A stretch of 64,000 nt of DNA from Forficula auricularia. Taxonomy: Eukaryota; Arthropoda; Insecta; Dermaptera; Forficulidae. The first letter of the stretch is position 1. Each line of letters opens with the position of its first letter. Positions 10,561-21,935 of this stretch are shown here, in pieces. A program made the position numbers and the translations under genes. The stretch is from positions 62,001 to 126,000 of the forward strand of contig JALMQS010000279.1 in the NCBI GenBank assembly GCA_024734495.1. Reading direction: 5' to 3'. The notes under the pieces were generated by a model. The model was given only the letters and a program-made list of their open reading frames with translations, searched no databases and had not been told where the DNA came from.

Positions 10561-10915
10561 CCCTTAAGAAATTGACCAGCTATTCTGATTTAACCCTGAG
10601 TGGTCCTAACCTGAATGAATAACTAAAATCTCATAATATATGTGATAATTTAAATTCATTTTTATCATCAACAAGAATTAATTATTATTATTATAAATAA
10701 TAATAATCGTTAAAAATATTCTAGGTAAGGATTTTATAAATTGTAAGCCAAATTGATCATTTTAACGGTTAGAGAGAATATTTTTCATGAAAGAAAATCA
10801 AAACGTTTTAAATATTAAAATCACCATATATAATTATTTTTCAAAAATTAGTTTTCTTCAAAAAAAAAAAAAAAAAAGAAAGAAAGATTTATTTCAAAAA
10901 TATATGAACACAGGC
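10561..10915. other. AT-rich gap, nothing recognised
   Basis: AT-rich intergenic DNA with an A tract at 10860. No ORF or repeat partner seen. Confidence 0.4.
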
Positions 10916-10917
10916 AA

Positions 10918-11230
10918 ATTAGACTTCTGCTGGCCAATAAATAATTTTAATTGACGTTAGGAATACCTTCGGCCCGCCGTCACCTAATCCCTGGCGGGGA
11001 GCGTCTCATTCATACCAATTTAATAATTAAAATTTAAAATGATATTGTAAGTATTGAAAGAATGTGCTGAATGAAATTGATTCAACAATATGGAAAGATT
11101 TATTTAACGCCTTGGCTAAGCACGATCACTATCTGACCAATCAGAATAGTTCTAATAATTTAACGCTTTGCACTGGCCAATCAGATCGTTTGGATCATAC
11201 AAACATATATACATATACACTTATCCATTT
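10918..11230. repeat. Dispersed repeat with GC-rich core, copy 1
   Basis: Inverted relative of 39955-40215: shares CTGGCGGGGAGCGTCTC, the stretch around GAATGTGCTGAATGAAATTGA, ATTTATTTAAC and TGGCCAATCAGATCGTTT. Carries the GAGACGCT.CCCGCCAGG core also found in the seven-copy repeat. The short + ORF at 11064 lies in this repeat. Confidence 0.65.
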
Positions 11231-11254
11231 TTATATATATATATATATAGATAG

Positions 11255-12413
11255 ATATGAGCTTGAGACGGTTTCTAAAATTTTCAGGGCCTAAAAATAA
11301 AAAAAACACGAAAATTTTGGACTTTTTTCAGATTTTTGCCTATAACTCAAAAATCATGCTTCCTACTGAAAATATTACCTTTACCAAAATGAAAGAGCAT
11401 AAAATTTAGCGTCGAATAACGTACTTATAATTTAAAATCGGTTCAGTTTTTAGCCATAATCGGTCGTCAAATATAGGTAATTTTTTCCAACTTGTCGGAA
11501 AAGTGAATTATGCTCATTATTTGATCACAAGAAACCACTCTTTGAGTTTTTCCAGTGATGATCCACATAATAGTTGCCAATTGGCTAAAAAATGAGATTG
11601 GCAAGGTTTCATCTTAATTGGACATCGGTAATCCGTGCCGCAATATGTTCGGATCATGTCCTGTATTGGAAAATGCTTGATATCTTCAAATCTAAAAGTT
11701 TTAACCAAAAAATGTTACAAATAAAACTTCAAGCCAACAAAATTTGCTACAAAATGAATCAAAAATGATGTTTCTAGGATGAGTGGTTTTCATTTTATGA
11801 TTGAAAAACTTCAATTTTTTAACAGCTTCAACCTAATTGCGGCACTGGTTACGATTGTCCAATTAAGATTAAACTTTGCCAATCTCATTTTTAGCCAATT
11901 GGCAACTATTATGGAGGTGAGGGCCTAAAAACATTTGAAGAGCGGTTTCTTGTGACCACCTAATGAGCATAATTTATTTTTCCGCCAAGTTGGTAAAAAT
12001 TGCCTATATTTGACGATCGATTGTGGCTAAACAGCTGAACCAATTTTAAATTCTAAGTGGATTATTCGACGCTAAATCTTATTCTCTTTCATTTTGGTAA
12101 AGGTAAAATTTTCAGTTGGACGCATGATTTTTGAGTTATAGGCAAAAGTTTCATTTTCCGCCCAGTTGGTAAAAATTCCCTATATTTGACGATCAATTGT
12201 GGCTAAACGGCAAAACCAATTTTAACTTTTAAGTACCCTATTCGACTTGAAATTTTATGCCTTTTCATTTTGGTAAGAGCAACATTTTCAGTAGGACGCA
12301 TGATTTTCGAGTTATAGGTGTAAATCTGAAAAAAGTCCAAAATTTCAGTGGTTTTTAGGCCCTTAAAAATCTAGCACAAGCCTGAAACTGTCGCAAACTC
12401 ATATACTTTTATT
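11255..12413. repeat. Fold-back element, about 1.15 kb
   Basis: Inverted arms begin ATATGAGCTTGAGACGGTTTC and end in the complement of GAAACTGTCGCAAACTCATAT. Inside, TGCCTATAACTCAAAAATCATGC, AAAATGAAAGAGCATAAA and GTCAAATATAGG recur in opposite orientation. No protein-coding capacity. Confidence 0.75.
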
Positions 12414-12661
12414 TGGGATGCCTAAACGTCGATTACATTTATTTCCAGGTTGTGTGCATAATAATTGGCCAGCGTGGCCTTATTTCGGTCTAATTTGCCT
12501 GGGCTATATTATAAAATATATATCAACTGCTGGTCAAAATAATAATAAGCAAGACATTCACATTTATGTTTTTTTCATATTTTAATTTTTTAATATTTTT
12601 TTTTTTTTTTGAAAAAAAAATAATTTATATCATTATATAATGATCATTTTATGTACAATCT

Positions 12662-14376
12662 TAGTCCAGTCAAATTGTGTTTTTATCAGGAAATTTTTGA
12701 GCTAGTTCTGATTTCTTGCATATATATATGTATATATATATATAGTTTTTTGGGGCGCTGAATCCAAATCTACGGCCTTCCACCAAAATTTCGTGACGCA
12801 ACATTGTAGAAAATGCAAAAAAAGGTGAAAATTTCAATTTTTGGCGGTTTTTTGCTTATAACTCGAAAACTATCAACTTTTCGTAAATAACGTTCCTAAT
12901 CAAAATGAAAGTTCATAAAATTTCCTACGAATTTCACTATTTAGGTTTTTTTCTGCGACCAACCGTTCGGGATCAAGCGCAAAATCCATGTTTTCGACTT
13001 AGGCAGCCCCAAAAACTCGCCATTTTGACCATGAAGGGGCACGTTTTCGACCAAGACCACTCTATACATTTTTAAACTATATTAAATTTTCTACAATTTA
13101 AACAAAGTTTCATCTTAATTGAATAATGGTAATCCGTGCCGCAATCAGGTTAAATCTTGTGCAAAAAATCGCGGTTTTTCCTTCATAAAATGAAAACCAC
13201 TCATTCTAGAAACTTGATTTTTATCTCATTGTCTAGGAAATGTTGTTGACTTGGACGGTTACTTAGACCACTTTTTATTAAATCTCTTAGATTTATAGAT
13301 ATCTATCATTTTCCATGACAAGAAATTATCCATTGTTTCAAAAAATCGCAGTTTTTTCTTAATAAAATAAAAACCATTAATCCTAGAAAGTTTATTTTTA
13401 TTTTATTCTTTAGAAAATTTTATTGGCTTGAACGTTTACTTGGATCACTTTGTTATAAAAGTCTTAGATTTATAGATATCTAGAATTTTCCATGACACTT
13501 TTGAGTATTCGGATTATATCCTGTAATGAAAAATGCTGGATATCTATCAATCTAATAGTTTGATCTAAAAAGTGGTACAAATAAACGTTCAAGACAATAA
13601 AATTTATTAGAAAAGGGGATAGGAATAAAGTTTCTAGGATGAGTAATTTTCATTTTATGAAGAAAAAACTGCGAGTTTTTGAAAAAATAGATCATTTCCT
13701 GTCATGGATAATGCTGGATATCTATAAATCTAAGAGTTGTAACAAAAAAGTGGTCCAAGTAAACGTTCAAGCCAATAAATTTTCCTAGAGAATGAGATAG
13801 AAATCAAGTTTCTAGAAAGATCGGTTTTCATTTTATGAAGGAAAAATTGCGATTTTTTGCAAAAAAATTTTCAAATCTTCAACCTCATTGCGGCACGGAT
13901 TATCATTTATCCAATTAAGATGAAACTTCATTTACATTTTAGAAAATTTACTCTAGTTTAAAAATCTATAGAGTGGTCTTTGTCGAAAACGTGCTCCTAC
14001 ATGGTCAAAATGTGAAAATATAAAAAAAAATGCGAATTTTTGGGTGATCAGAAAACTTGGATTTTGCGTTTGAGCCCGAACGGTTGGCTGAAAAAAAACC
14101 TAAAAAATAAAATTGGTAGGAAATTTTATGCACTTTCATTTGGAATAGGAAGGTTATTTACGAAAGGCTGATAGTTTTCGAGTTATAAGCATAAATCCGC
14201 AAAAAATAGAAATTTTCACATTTTTTTTACTTCTTCTACAATGTTGCGTCACGAAATTTTGATGGAAGAGCTCAAATTTGGATTCAGCGCCCCTAAAAAC
14301 ATATATATGCAAAAAATCATAGCTACCCCAAAACTTTCCTCATAGGGGCCCATTTGAGCATAATTTGACTGGACTA
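12662..14376. repeat. Fold-back element, TAGTCCAGTCAAATTGTG family, full copy
   Basis: Ends TAGTCCAGTCAAATTGTG and CATAATTTGACTGGACTA pair, with TA at both extremes. Arms of several hundred bases share TTCGTGACGCAACATTGTAG, CTTATAACTCGAAAACTATC and TTCATTTTATGAAGGAAAAA. 1715 bp, non-coding. Other copies: 26091-27366, inside 22283-24709, and fragments at 36895-37080 and 40798-41030. Possibly a TA-targeting DNA transposon derivative. Confidence 0.75.
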
Positions 14377-15000
14377 TCTAAACAAGTTATTTATTTATTT
14401 GTAGAAATATTATACCTACACAAGTCAGACATAAAATTGTATCTGACAAAGTGATAAAATCCTTTAATCGGGTTATCATAATTGTTTCAGGGTTGTAAAT
14501 TTAGAAATTTACATATAAGTATTTTGTAATATACAAAAAAAATACGTGTGTGTGAGTGTGTGCAATTAGTACACACATTTGAAGTGTAACTTCAGTACGT
14601 AACTTTTCTAATTTCAGTTATTCTTTATATTAATCATATATTAAAGTTAATAAAAATAGTTAAAATAAAATTATAACTAATGTTTAAAAGAGTATATTTA
14701 TCTAAAATAATAAAAATAAAATTATTTATTTATTTTCCGACAATGATTGTACTGGTACTAGACAACAGCCAAACCTGTAGCACTGTAACACGTCATGTCA
14801 CGTGTTACAGCTCAATCCCATTCACTGCCAAGTAAAATAAAACGTGTGCAAGGCGAGCCAAAAGAAGTTATCACTTCAAAAATTGGCCCATTTAGTCGAG
14901 ATTTCAAAATGGTACAGCACTTTGTACTTCCTTCTTTTGAAAAAAATAAAAAAAATTTATTTTATTGTTAAAATTTGCTAATTTAAAAATATATTTGTGA
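14377..15000. other. AT-rich DNA with a perfect hairpin
   Basis: Largely featureless. CTGTAACACGT and ACGTGTTACAG at 14783-14810 form an 11-bp perfect stem with a 6-base loop. No terminator-like U tract follows and no gene is near. Confidence 0.4.
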
Positions 15001-15500
15001 TAGTGTTTTTTTAATTAATATTTTAATCAATTATGTCGCGTCTTAATTGAACTAATCTTTGGGTATTAATAACTGGTATTATTAATTTCTTGATTAGTTT
15101 TTGAGAATTTTTTATTTTAATATATAACTAAATTTAACTAAACTTCTTGAGGATACGTATTATTAATTTCTATAATAGCCAAAGATTAGTTCAATAAAGA
15201 TGCGACATGATTGATTAAAATAATAATTAATATTTTATTCAATTATGTCCCATCTTTATTGAAATAATCTTTGGATATTAATAACTGCTATTATTAATTT
15301 CTATAATAGCCAAAGATTAGTTCAATAAAGATGCGACATAATTGATTAAAATATTAATTAATATTTTATTCAATTATGTCCCATCTTAATTGATCTAATC
15401 TTTGTCTATTAATAACTGCTATTATTAATTTCTATAATAGCCAAAGATTGGTTCAATAAAGACGCGACATGGTTGATTAAAATATTAATTAAATAACCAG
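15000..15500. repeat. Tandem inverted repeats
   Basis: TTCAATTATGTCCCATCTT, TAATAACTGCTATTATTAATT and CCAAAGATTAGTTCAATAAA recur about three times, each block being nearly self-complementary, so the region could fold into successive hairpins. Non-coding. Confidence 0.75.
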
Positions 15501-16010
15501 AACCACATTGTTACGATTTTCTGTTTCCATTTTGGAGAGGGGGGGGACGTTCTGCTATAACTAAAGTAATGAAGTTACACATCAAAAAGTAAATTATCTA
15601 GTCATTATAATTAATATACTAATAATTATAAAATATTGTTTTTGATTGTATTAATATAAAAAATAAATACAATTGTTTTAATTAATTAATTAATATGGAT
15701 ACCATTTTAAAAATAAATGTTTTTCGAAAAAAGCTGTTTGTACTTATTTAATTTCTTTTTCACTTAAGGAAATAATTTTAAATACAAAAAGGACGTAAAA
15801 AATATGGGACTACTCATGTACATTATTTCAGCCATTTTCATATCTTGAGAAAATAAGGTGATAAGGAGCAACAACTAAGCTTGAAAAGCAGGAGTGGGGG
15901 TGTCTCCAGTTAGGACAGGCATTTCCCCTCCAGCCGCCATGATACTCACAGCAGAAGAATCTCTCTCCCCATTTGAATAAATATTAATAGTACCCATTTT
16001 TAAGACAGTA
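15501..16010. other. AT-rich DNA ending in a dispersed block
   Basis: Mostly AT-rich. 15890-16010 (GGGGTGTCTCCAGT, GGACAGGCATTTC, AATAGTACCCATTTTTAAGAC) recurs at 25985-26090, where the 26091-27366 element interrupts it; the downstream half resumes at 27367. Confidence 0.6.
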
Positions 16011-16560
16011 TTTTACTTTACCATACAGGGTATGGTCAAGTATTGTAATCGTGCGTGAAAAAAGTGTTTTTTTTCCTTCTTTTTTTGGAAATATCTCAAA
16101 AACGAGTGAAAATATTTTGATTAAAAAAATTGAGTGAAACCATGCCATTTCAGATTACAAATAAGCTGACGTGTTCTGATGTGGCCATCCACTTGACTTT
16201 ACCATACAATCTGACCCCTAGAATTATTTATAATCATGCAGGGGGGATTAGTTTATGCATTTTTATACTTCTGGGGTCCCATTGATTATGTATACAAAAT
16301 TTGGCTGAGTTATCACAAATGGAAATTTGTTTGTATATTTGTATCTTGGTTATATTTTGAAAACGACTCTACCGATTTTGATGAAATTCACGGGTTAGGG
16401 GGTTTTTGGGGTGACAATTCGATCTGTCACGGTCTCATCTTCGAGAAAATTGTTTTTGATGGGTTTATTCGTAATCAAATTAATTATTCTCAGGTAGACA
16501 AATCCCATTCTTAGGGTTTTAAAAAAGGTTACTCTTTTCCTTTTGTACTCAGGCAGACAA
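16011..16560. repeat. Composite of three dispersed repeats
   Basis: 16015-16200: hairpin repeat ACTTTACCATACAGGGTATGG, TATTGTAATCGTGC. 16230-16320: a unit of the minisatellite type of 31050-31745. 16330-16500: CTCTACCGATTTTGATGAAA, CGATCTGTCACGGTCTCATC, a sequence seen near Helitron-like starts at 34230, 43930 and 62290. The ORF at 16236 spans these and is not a gene. Confidence 0.6.
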
Positions 16561-16965
16561 TGGGTTGTTTGTTTCATTGTTCTAAAAGGCCTTGAAGAAG
16601 TATTGTGATTGTGGATTTTAACATCTTTTGTTCTCCATAAACGTTAGAAATATTAATAAACGTGTTTATAATTGTTTTTATAAAGAACTTTATTTATTTA
16701 ATAGAATAAAAAATAATCAAGAATTTATTTAAAAATATATTTCGCATAAGCAGGTCTCAATTTTCTGAAAAAACAACACATTTTGATAGGTTTTATTTAT
16801 TAACAATTGGATGAATAAAAATTAGTCATATGGTTGAATCAAAACAGGTGCAGGAGGTGGGGTGCAGTGGTGGGTGATCCGGGGGTAGGGCGAGGTTTTG
16901 GGGGTGGGATCAAGCGGGGTGGGGAGGGGGGGGTACAGTGGGCGAATACTATATATATTTGTATT

Positions 16966-18000
16966 TTTTTACTTTATCCAATGCAAAGCATGGGTAAAGT
17001 ATTGTATTCGCTCTCGGGGCAAGCGTGGCTTCAAAGGGTCCTCAGGTAAAGACTACGGAACCCATGGACTCAATTAAAGTCACGAATTGTAGTATTCAAT
17101 TAAGTTGAATTTTAGCACGTGACGGTTTTGCCAAAAATTACATGGGGTCTCGTCGAGAGGCCAAAAAGTGCCATTTTTTCATTTACTGCGTGCGGATGTG
17201 ATGGATGGATGGATGTTATCGTTTTTTGGCCCACGATTTTTCCCACACCGTTACACCGATTGAAATGAAATTGAAAACCTAGCATTCTTTTAACAAAATG
17301 AAGCGCTGATTAGTTTTTGGTACATATGGGCTCACAAACATTAGTACTTTATTTCAGTACTTTTTTAGTTTTTTCTAAATATCTTGAAAATGACTTAACC
17401 AATTTTGATGAAATTTAATATTCTAATTAAGTACCTTGGGGACCACAATAAAGGTTAAATAAAGTTTTTAGTAAAATTATATTTTAAAGTACTTTACTCT
17501 AGAGTAAGATAGTACTTTTTTTAATTTTTTAAATTCTTTAAAATTTATTCATTTGAAAGTTTTAATATAGCTCATTTAGCTTTGCTTAAGTAAGAATCGA
17601 TAGGCTTGTCTCTGTGAAATGCTAAAAATTTGGGAGGAATTTTTATAAGTAATCATAGCAACTGCGTTGTTTTCTTATCCGTTACCTTTGCTGAAGACAC
17701 ACAGGAATCGACTTTAAACCAAAAATAGCGTTTGATTCTCATCTAGTACTTGAGGAATAATCATTCTATATTGGATTTTTGACGTTTCGGTTTTTATTAG
17801 TAACCATTGCTGAAGACATAGAGAAATCGACTTTAAACCAAAAATAGCGATTGATTCTCATCTAGTTTAATTTGAAAACGGCTCTCAAATAAAAATCGAT
17901 CTTTTTATCAGAATTTTAAATTTAAAATAATATTAAAATAAAGGGTTTAACTGAAGGAAGAATTTACCGAGCATCGCTCGGTGCCTCCAGGTACTTTAAT
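16966..18000 (+). repeat. Hairpin/GATG repeat plus 120-bp satellite, copy 1
   Basis: Begins ACTTTATCCAATGCAAAGCATGG, passes a (GATG)n run at 17200, then sequence in which CTGAAGACA...CGACTTTAAACCAAAAATAG is repeated (17690-17870), and ends in a Helitron-like hairpin CCGAGCATCGCTCGG (17968). A second long copy lies at 45610-46870 and a broken one flanks the hAT at 22260 and 24718. Confidence 0.65.
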
Positions 18001-18045
18001 AATTATAATAAATAATTCAAACCTTTGCCTTTATTAGAGATCTAT

Positions 18046-18109
18046 TTATTTATAATTTGTAATGGAGATTTTGGCTTTATAATAAATGTCCAGCTGATTG
18101 CGAGCGAAT
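18046..18109 (-). CDS. Kinase copy A, terminal exon 6
   Basis: 64 bp, too short for simple ORF finding. After a pyrimidine-rich acceptor TTTTCCAG, one base completes the pending CA codon (Gln), followed by FARNQLDIYYKAKISITNYK and a TAA stop. This matches the family's C-terminal helix (YAxxRFxxYxxxK) and has exactly the same length and phase as the terminal exons of copies B and C, which is the main support. Confidence 0.78.
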
Positions 18110-18442
18110 CTGGAAAAGAAAAAAACCCCAATATATTTTATTAACAAAGTGAAAACAACGTGTTAAAGTTTTTATATTTTTATTTAATTTTGAATCAAAA
18201 TAAACTGCAATGGATCGTTGCTAGACTTGATCTATAATCATTTGAAATATTAATATTTTTATTCCATTAATTATTATTAATCAGATATCACTGGCTATTT
18301 GAAGTCCATGTTGACTTAATCTGCTGTTTCGCCTTGATAAAGTAAAATAATGGGAATTTTTAATAATAACAATGCCCAACAATGAAAATGTTTCAATAAC
18401 TTTTAAGGAGTTCGGTGTTGGTACTGGGTGAAACATTTTAAT
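18110..18442. other. AT-rich intron of kinase A
   Basis: No repeat partner except the end (18400-18440), which resembles 712-752. No coding sequence seen. Confidence 0.4.
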
Positions 18443-19080
18443 ACGAGCTTTTTCGTGCGTGCCTTCGGCACGCCCTCGAAGCTCGGCCCTCCGGGCTGGT
18501 GCCCTGGCGGGCAGCGTCTCGGTCCAAAAATTTTATTCCTCTTAAAAAACCACACTCCAAATGTATACCGTAAACTACCGAAAATACATCGTCTCTTAAA
18601 AGTTTCGCATCTTTAATTTTTGAGTGGCGAGGGGGGGGGGAGGAACAATTATCAATATATTTAATGTTTCTTAATTTAAAAAGAATTGGAGTCTTTCATT
18701 TCAAAATTCGAATATATATATTTCAAATTTGCCTGGTTAATGAAAATCGATTGGAGCCATCAGTTTAAAATCCGAGCTGAGAATTATATTTCAAATTTGC
18801 CTCGTTAATTAATATATATTTAATGTTTCTTAATTTAAAATCTATTGGTGTTTTTTCATTTTCATTCGAGTTCAAATGAATACAATATTATCTAGACACA
18901 AAGTCTAAATCAAAAATATATAGTTTTAGTAAAAGAAATCAAGATATAAATATTAATATGACATTGGTCTAGTGGTTAGAGCTGATGACCATAGTTCAAG
19001 AGTTCGTCGGTTCGATTCTAGGCAAGAGGGTAATTTTTTTAGAGAAATTTCTCTAAGCGTTGTTACAAATTAATCTAGAT
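18443..19080 (+). repeat. tRNA-like composite repeat, copy 2
   Basis: Same family as 2603-3211 in + orientation. GC-rich head with nested hairpins (GTGCCTTCGGCAC; CTGGTGCCCTGGCGGGCAG), poly-G tract at 18632, tRNA-like A and B boxes at 18963-19020, ends at CTAGAT. The 62-codon ORF at 18428 is in the GC-rich head and is not a gene. Confidence 0.82.
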
Positions 19081-19159
19081 GAATATATATAGTATAATAA
19101 TAAAACTTGAGTAAGATACGAGGTAGGTTTCACAAAAAAGAAATAAAACAAAATTGAGT

Positions 19160-19206
19160 TTTGAATTCGATATATTTCGGGGGTTAGCCCATCATCAGGA
19201 GTCTAA
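19160..19206 (-). ncRNA. Hammerhead-like motif, left arm of Penelope-like element
   Basis: Reverse-strand mirror of 20121-20158: CTGATGA, stem II GGG/CCC, GAAA, then a tiny hairpin and ATC. Self-cleavage is not shown. Confidence 0.5.
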
Positions 19207-19606
19207 GAAAACTGATTATATATTGGAAAAATAGTTTTACAAGTAACAATTTTTAAAAATTTTTTAAATGTATGTGGTGAGGGGAAAGTAGGGGAAGAGG
19301 AGAAGTTGTTCTAAGAATTAATATTTTCTATTGAGATTTGAACTGGCTGAAAGGAAGCTATACGTGCTATTATAATAACGAATGGACAAGTACCTGAGAA
19401 GGTACAACTTGAAAGGTACATGAGAGAGTACAATTACCCTAGTATATTCAATGTGCGAACAATGGAAGGAATGTTTAGTTAATTTATTATAACATATAAT
19501 CAATAATTGTATTTTTATACACTTCCAATTGATTATTTAAAATATTTGAATTATTAGAGAGCGGCTATTTTAATTTCGGTGGATTCATAGACTCCTCAGT
19601 ATACCC

Positions 19607-20062
19607 ATGAATACTATAAATTTCAATAAAGAGCTTAACATCATTCAGAATATAGCCCTGAATAATGGATATAACATTTCGACTATCAACAAAATTTATA
19701 ATAAAATCAAACGTAAATTCACTATTTCACACTTACACTCATTAGAATCGGGAACTGAAAAAATATATAGAAGAATACCCTTCATTTCTAATCATCTGAC
19801 ATCTCCATTAGCTTATACCCTTAGATCATATGGAATCACTCCTGCTTTATACAACAACAACAATTTAGGCTCCCAATTAATTAACAATAAAATAGACAAA
19901 ATTGATAAATTAGACAAATCAGGAGTGTATAAATTAACTTGTCAAGATTGTGATGCTTTTTATATAGGGCAGACAGGCCGCTCATTCAAAATACGTTACT
20001 CCGAGCATGTAAGAGCTCTTAATCATCTCAATAAATCCGATAACATTAATTTAGACATTTAA
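19607..20062 (+). pseudogene. Penelope-like C terminus (GIY-YIG endonuclease)
   Basis: 151 codons. Begins in the linker after the reverse transcriptase (LNIIQNIALNNGYNISTINK) and holds the GIY-YIG domain: SGVYKLTCQDCDAFYIGQTG, then RSFKIRYSEHVRAL. The Tyr, the second Y-I-G and the following Arg/His are as expected. It ends before the full domain. The protein lies in an intron of kinase A. Confidence 0.85.
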
Positions 20063-20120
20063 AATTTTTAAAAATTGTTACTTGTAAAACTATTTTTCCA
20101 ATATATAATCAGTTTTCTTA

Positions 20121-20160
20121 GACTCCTGATGATGGGCTAACCCCCGAAATATATCGAATT
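20121..20160 (+). ncRNA. Hammerhead-like motif, right arm of Penelope-like element
   Basis: CTGATGA at 20126-20132, one extra T, stem II GGG (34-36)/CCC (43-45), GAAA 20146-20149, stem III of two pairs, NUH-type site at C20155. Stem I is weak (CT/GA). Hammerheads with minute stem III are known from Penelope-like terminal repeats. Confidence 0.55.
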
Positions 20161-20225
20161 CAAAACTCAATTTTGTTTTATTTCTTTTTTGTGAAACCTA
20201 CCTCGTATCTTATTCAAGTTTTATT

Positions 20226-20519
20226 ATTATATGAAAATGTTTCAGTCTCACAAATAGCTGATTTGTTGAATTAAAAAATTACCGATTAGCTTTTGTTTTG
20301 GAGATATTTTCGTTCAAAACAACGAAAAAGGCGATTTTGACCTATTTTCGAGTCACATTAGATATTAAACAGCAATATTTGAAATCATAATATTTTATTG
20401 ACTTATTAAATATAGTAGAAAACAGCTCCTCTTTGATTTTCAAATTACCACTCGTTTTTAGATCAATTAGAACTCGAGTTATAGCTAAAAAACTAAGACT
20501 ATATGTTTTTATATATTAG
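20226..20519. repeat. Left arm of a fold-back element
   Basis: Complementary to 21936-22200 and similar to 51620-51930 (ACTCGAGTTATAGC, AAATTACCACT, ATTTCAAATATTGCTGTTTAAT class). The mariner pair sits at its centre, apparently inserted into it. Confidence 0.65.
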
Positions 20520-21065
20520 GCCATTCAATAAGTCCGTAGGATGACACATAGATGGCGTTACTATAATTTTTATCATACGATTTTTATTTAGTACTAACCT
20601 TCAAACGATACGTGTATAAATTTGACAGCAATCTGACTATTGATTCGTGAGTTATAGCATTTTGTGTGAAGCAACTTTTGTTATTGAAAAAAAGTGAATT
20701 TCGAGTTTTAATAAAGCATTGCTTTTTGATGAAAAAAATACAGTGGAAACCAAACAATGGCTTGATAAACATTATCCGAACTCTGCTCCATCGAGACAAA
20801 TGGTAGAGAAGTGGATTGCTGAATTTAAACGTGGTCGTACCAGCACAAATGATGCAGAGCGCAGTGGACGTCCAAAAGAGGCTGTTATTCAAGAAAATAT
20901 AAAAAAATCCACAAATTGGTTATGAACGATTGCAAATTGAAGGTGCACGAGCTATCTGACATTGTAAAGATATCATATGGTAGTGTTTTTACCATTTTAC
21001 ACAAACATTTGGGTATGCAAAAAGCTCTGTGCAAAGTGGGTGCTAGAACTCTGAATAAAAAACTA
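20520..21065 (+). pseudogene. Mariner fragment, + orientation
   Basis: Starts with the end sequence CATTCAATAAGTCCGTAGGA. Encodes ETKQWLDKHYPNSAPSRQMV, EKWIAEFKRGRTSTNDAERS and GRPKEAV, then after a shift KLKVHELSDIVKISYGSVF and GMQKALC. This is the N-terminal HTH half of a mariner transposase; the catalytic half is absent. Confidence 0.82.
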
Positions 21066-21097
21066 AAACTACCTGATTATAAAGGATAATAAACATA

Positions 21098-21935
21098 ACA
21101 GGTCATTCAATAAGTCCGTAGGATAAGTAAGAAAAATAACAAAATTTTGACAAAACTCGATTTTATTATTCAACATAGTTGCCTTCGAGGGCGATACAAC
21201 GAATATAGCGATTTTCCAACTTTTATAGTATCGATTTCTCTTTCTCGTCAAAATAGCCCTCAGTTTCAGCGATTACTTCATCATTGGACTTCTTTTGGAT
21301 TCTGGTGTGTAATACTGAAGCCATGTCTCATCCATTGTAACAAATCGACGATAGAATTCCATTTTATTGAGGTTTAACAGCGCCAAACACTCCTTTGGAA
21401 GCATCGATTCGTTGTTGTTTTTGGTCGACTGTGAGCTCACGCGGCACCCACTTTGCATAGAGCTTTCGCATACCCAAATGTTCGTGTAAAATAGTAAAAC
21501 CACTACCATCTGATATCTTTACAATGTCAAATAGCTCGTGCACCTTCAATTTGCAATCGTTCATAACCAATTTGTGGATTTTTTAATATTTTCTGGAATA
21601 ACAGCCTCTTTTGGACGTCCACTGCGCTCTGCATCATTTGTACTGGTAGGACCACGTTTAAATTAAGCAATGCACTTCTCTACCATTTGTCTCGATGGAG
21701 CTGAGTTTGGATTGGATAATGTTTATCAAGCCATTGTTTGGTTTCCACTGTATTTTTTTTTCATCAAAAAGTTGCTTCACACAAAATGCTATAACTCACG
21801 AATCAATAGTCAAATTGATGTCAAATTTATACACGTATCGTTTGAAGATTAGTACTAAATAAAAATCGTATGATAAAAATTCTAGTAACGCCATCTATGT
21901 GTCATCCTACCGGACTTATTGAATGATCTAATATA
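21098..21935 (-). pseudogene. Mariner, - orientation, internally deleted
   Basis: Both ends carry CATTCAATAAGTCC-type inverted repeats (21104 and about 21935). Translation on the - strand gives KLKVHELFDIVKISDG, GMRKLYAKWVPRELTVDQKQ, FYRRFVTMDETWLQYYTPES (first catalytic Asp), then jumps to the C terminus CIALEGNYVE. The second and third Asp regions are missing and several frameshifts are present. Head to head with the copy at 20520. Confidence 0.82.

Larger units (their letters stand above)
19115..20225 (+). mobile_element. Truncated Penelope-like element with inverted ends
   Basis: An ORF carrying the end of a Penelope-like polyprotein is flanked by inverted repeats of about 160 bp (19115-19275 and 20060-20220). 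Each arm contains a hammerhead-like core (CTGATGA...GAAA) facing outward in opposite orientations. Most of the reverse transcriptase is missing. Confidence 0.8.

Noticed and set aside
14783..14810. 11-bp perfect hairpin as a terminator
   Set aside because: No adjoining gene, no U tract, and bacterial-type terminators do not apply here.
17780..17800. CCGAAACGTC (reverse strand) as a hammerhead 3' core
   Set aside because: No CUGANGA upstream, and the sequence after GAAA cannot form a stem III loop.
18957..19025. A functional tRNA gene
   Set aside because: A and B boxes are good, but the acceptor stem does not close and six other copies show it is part of a repeat.
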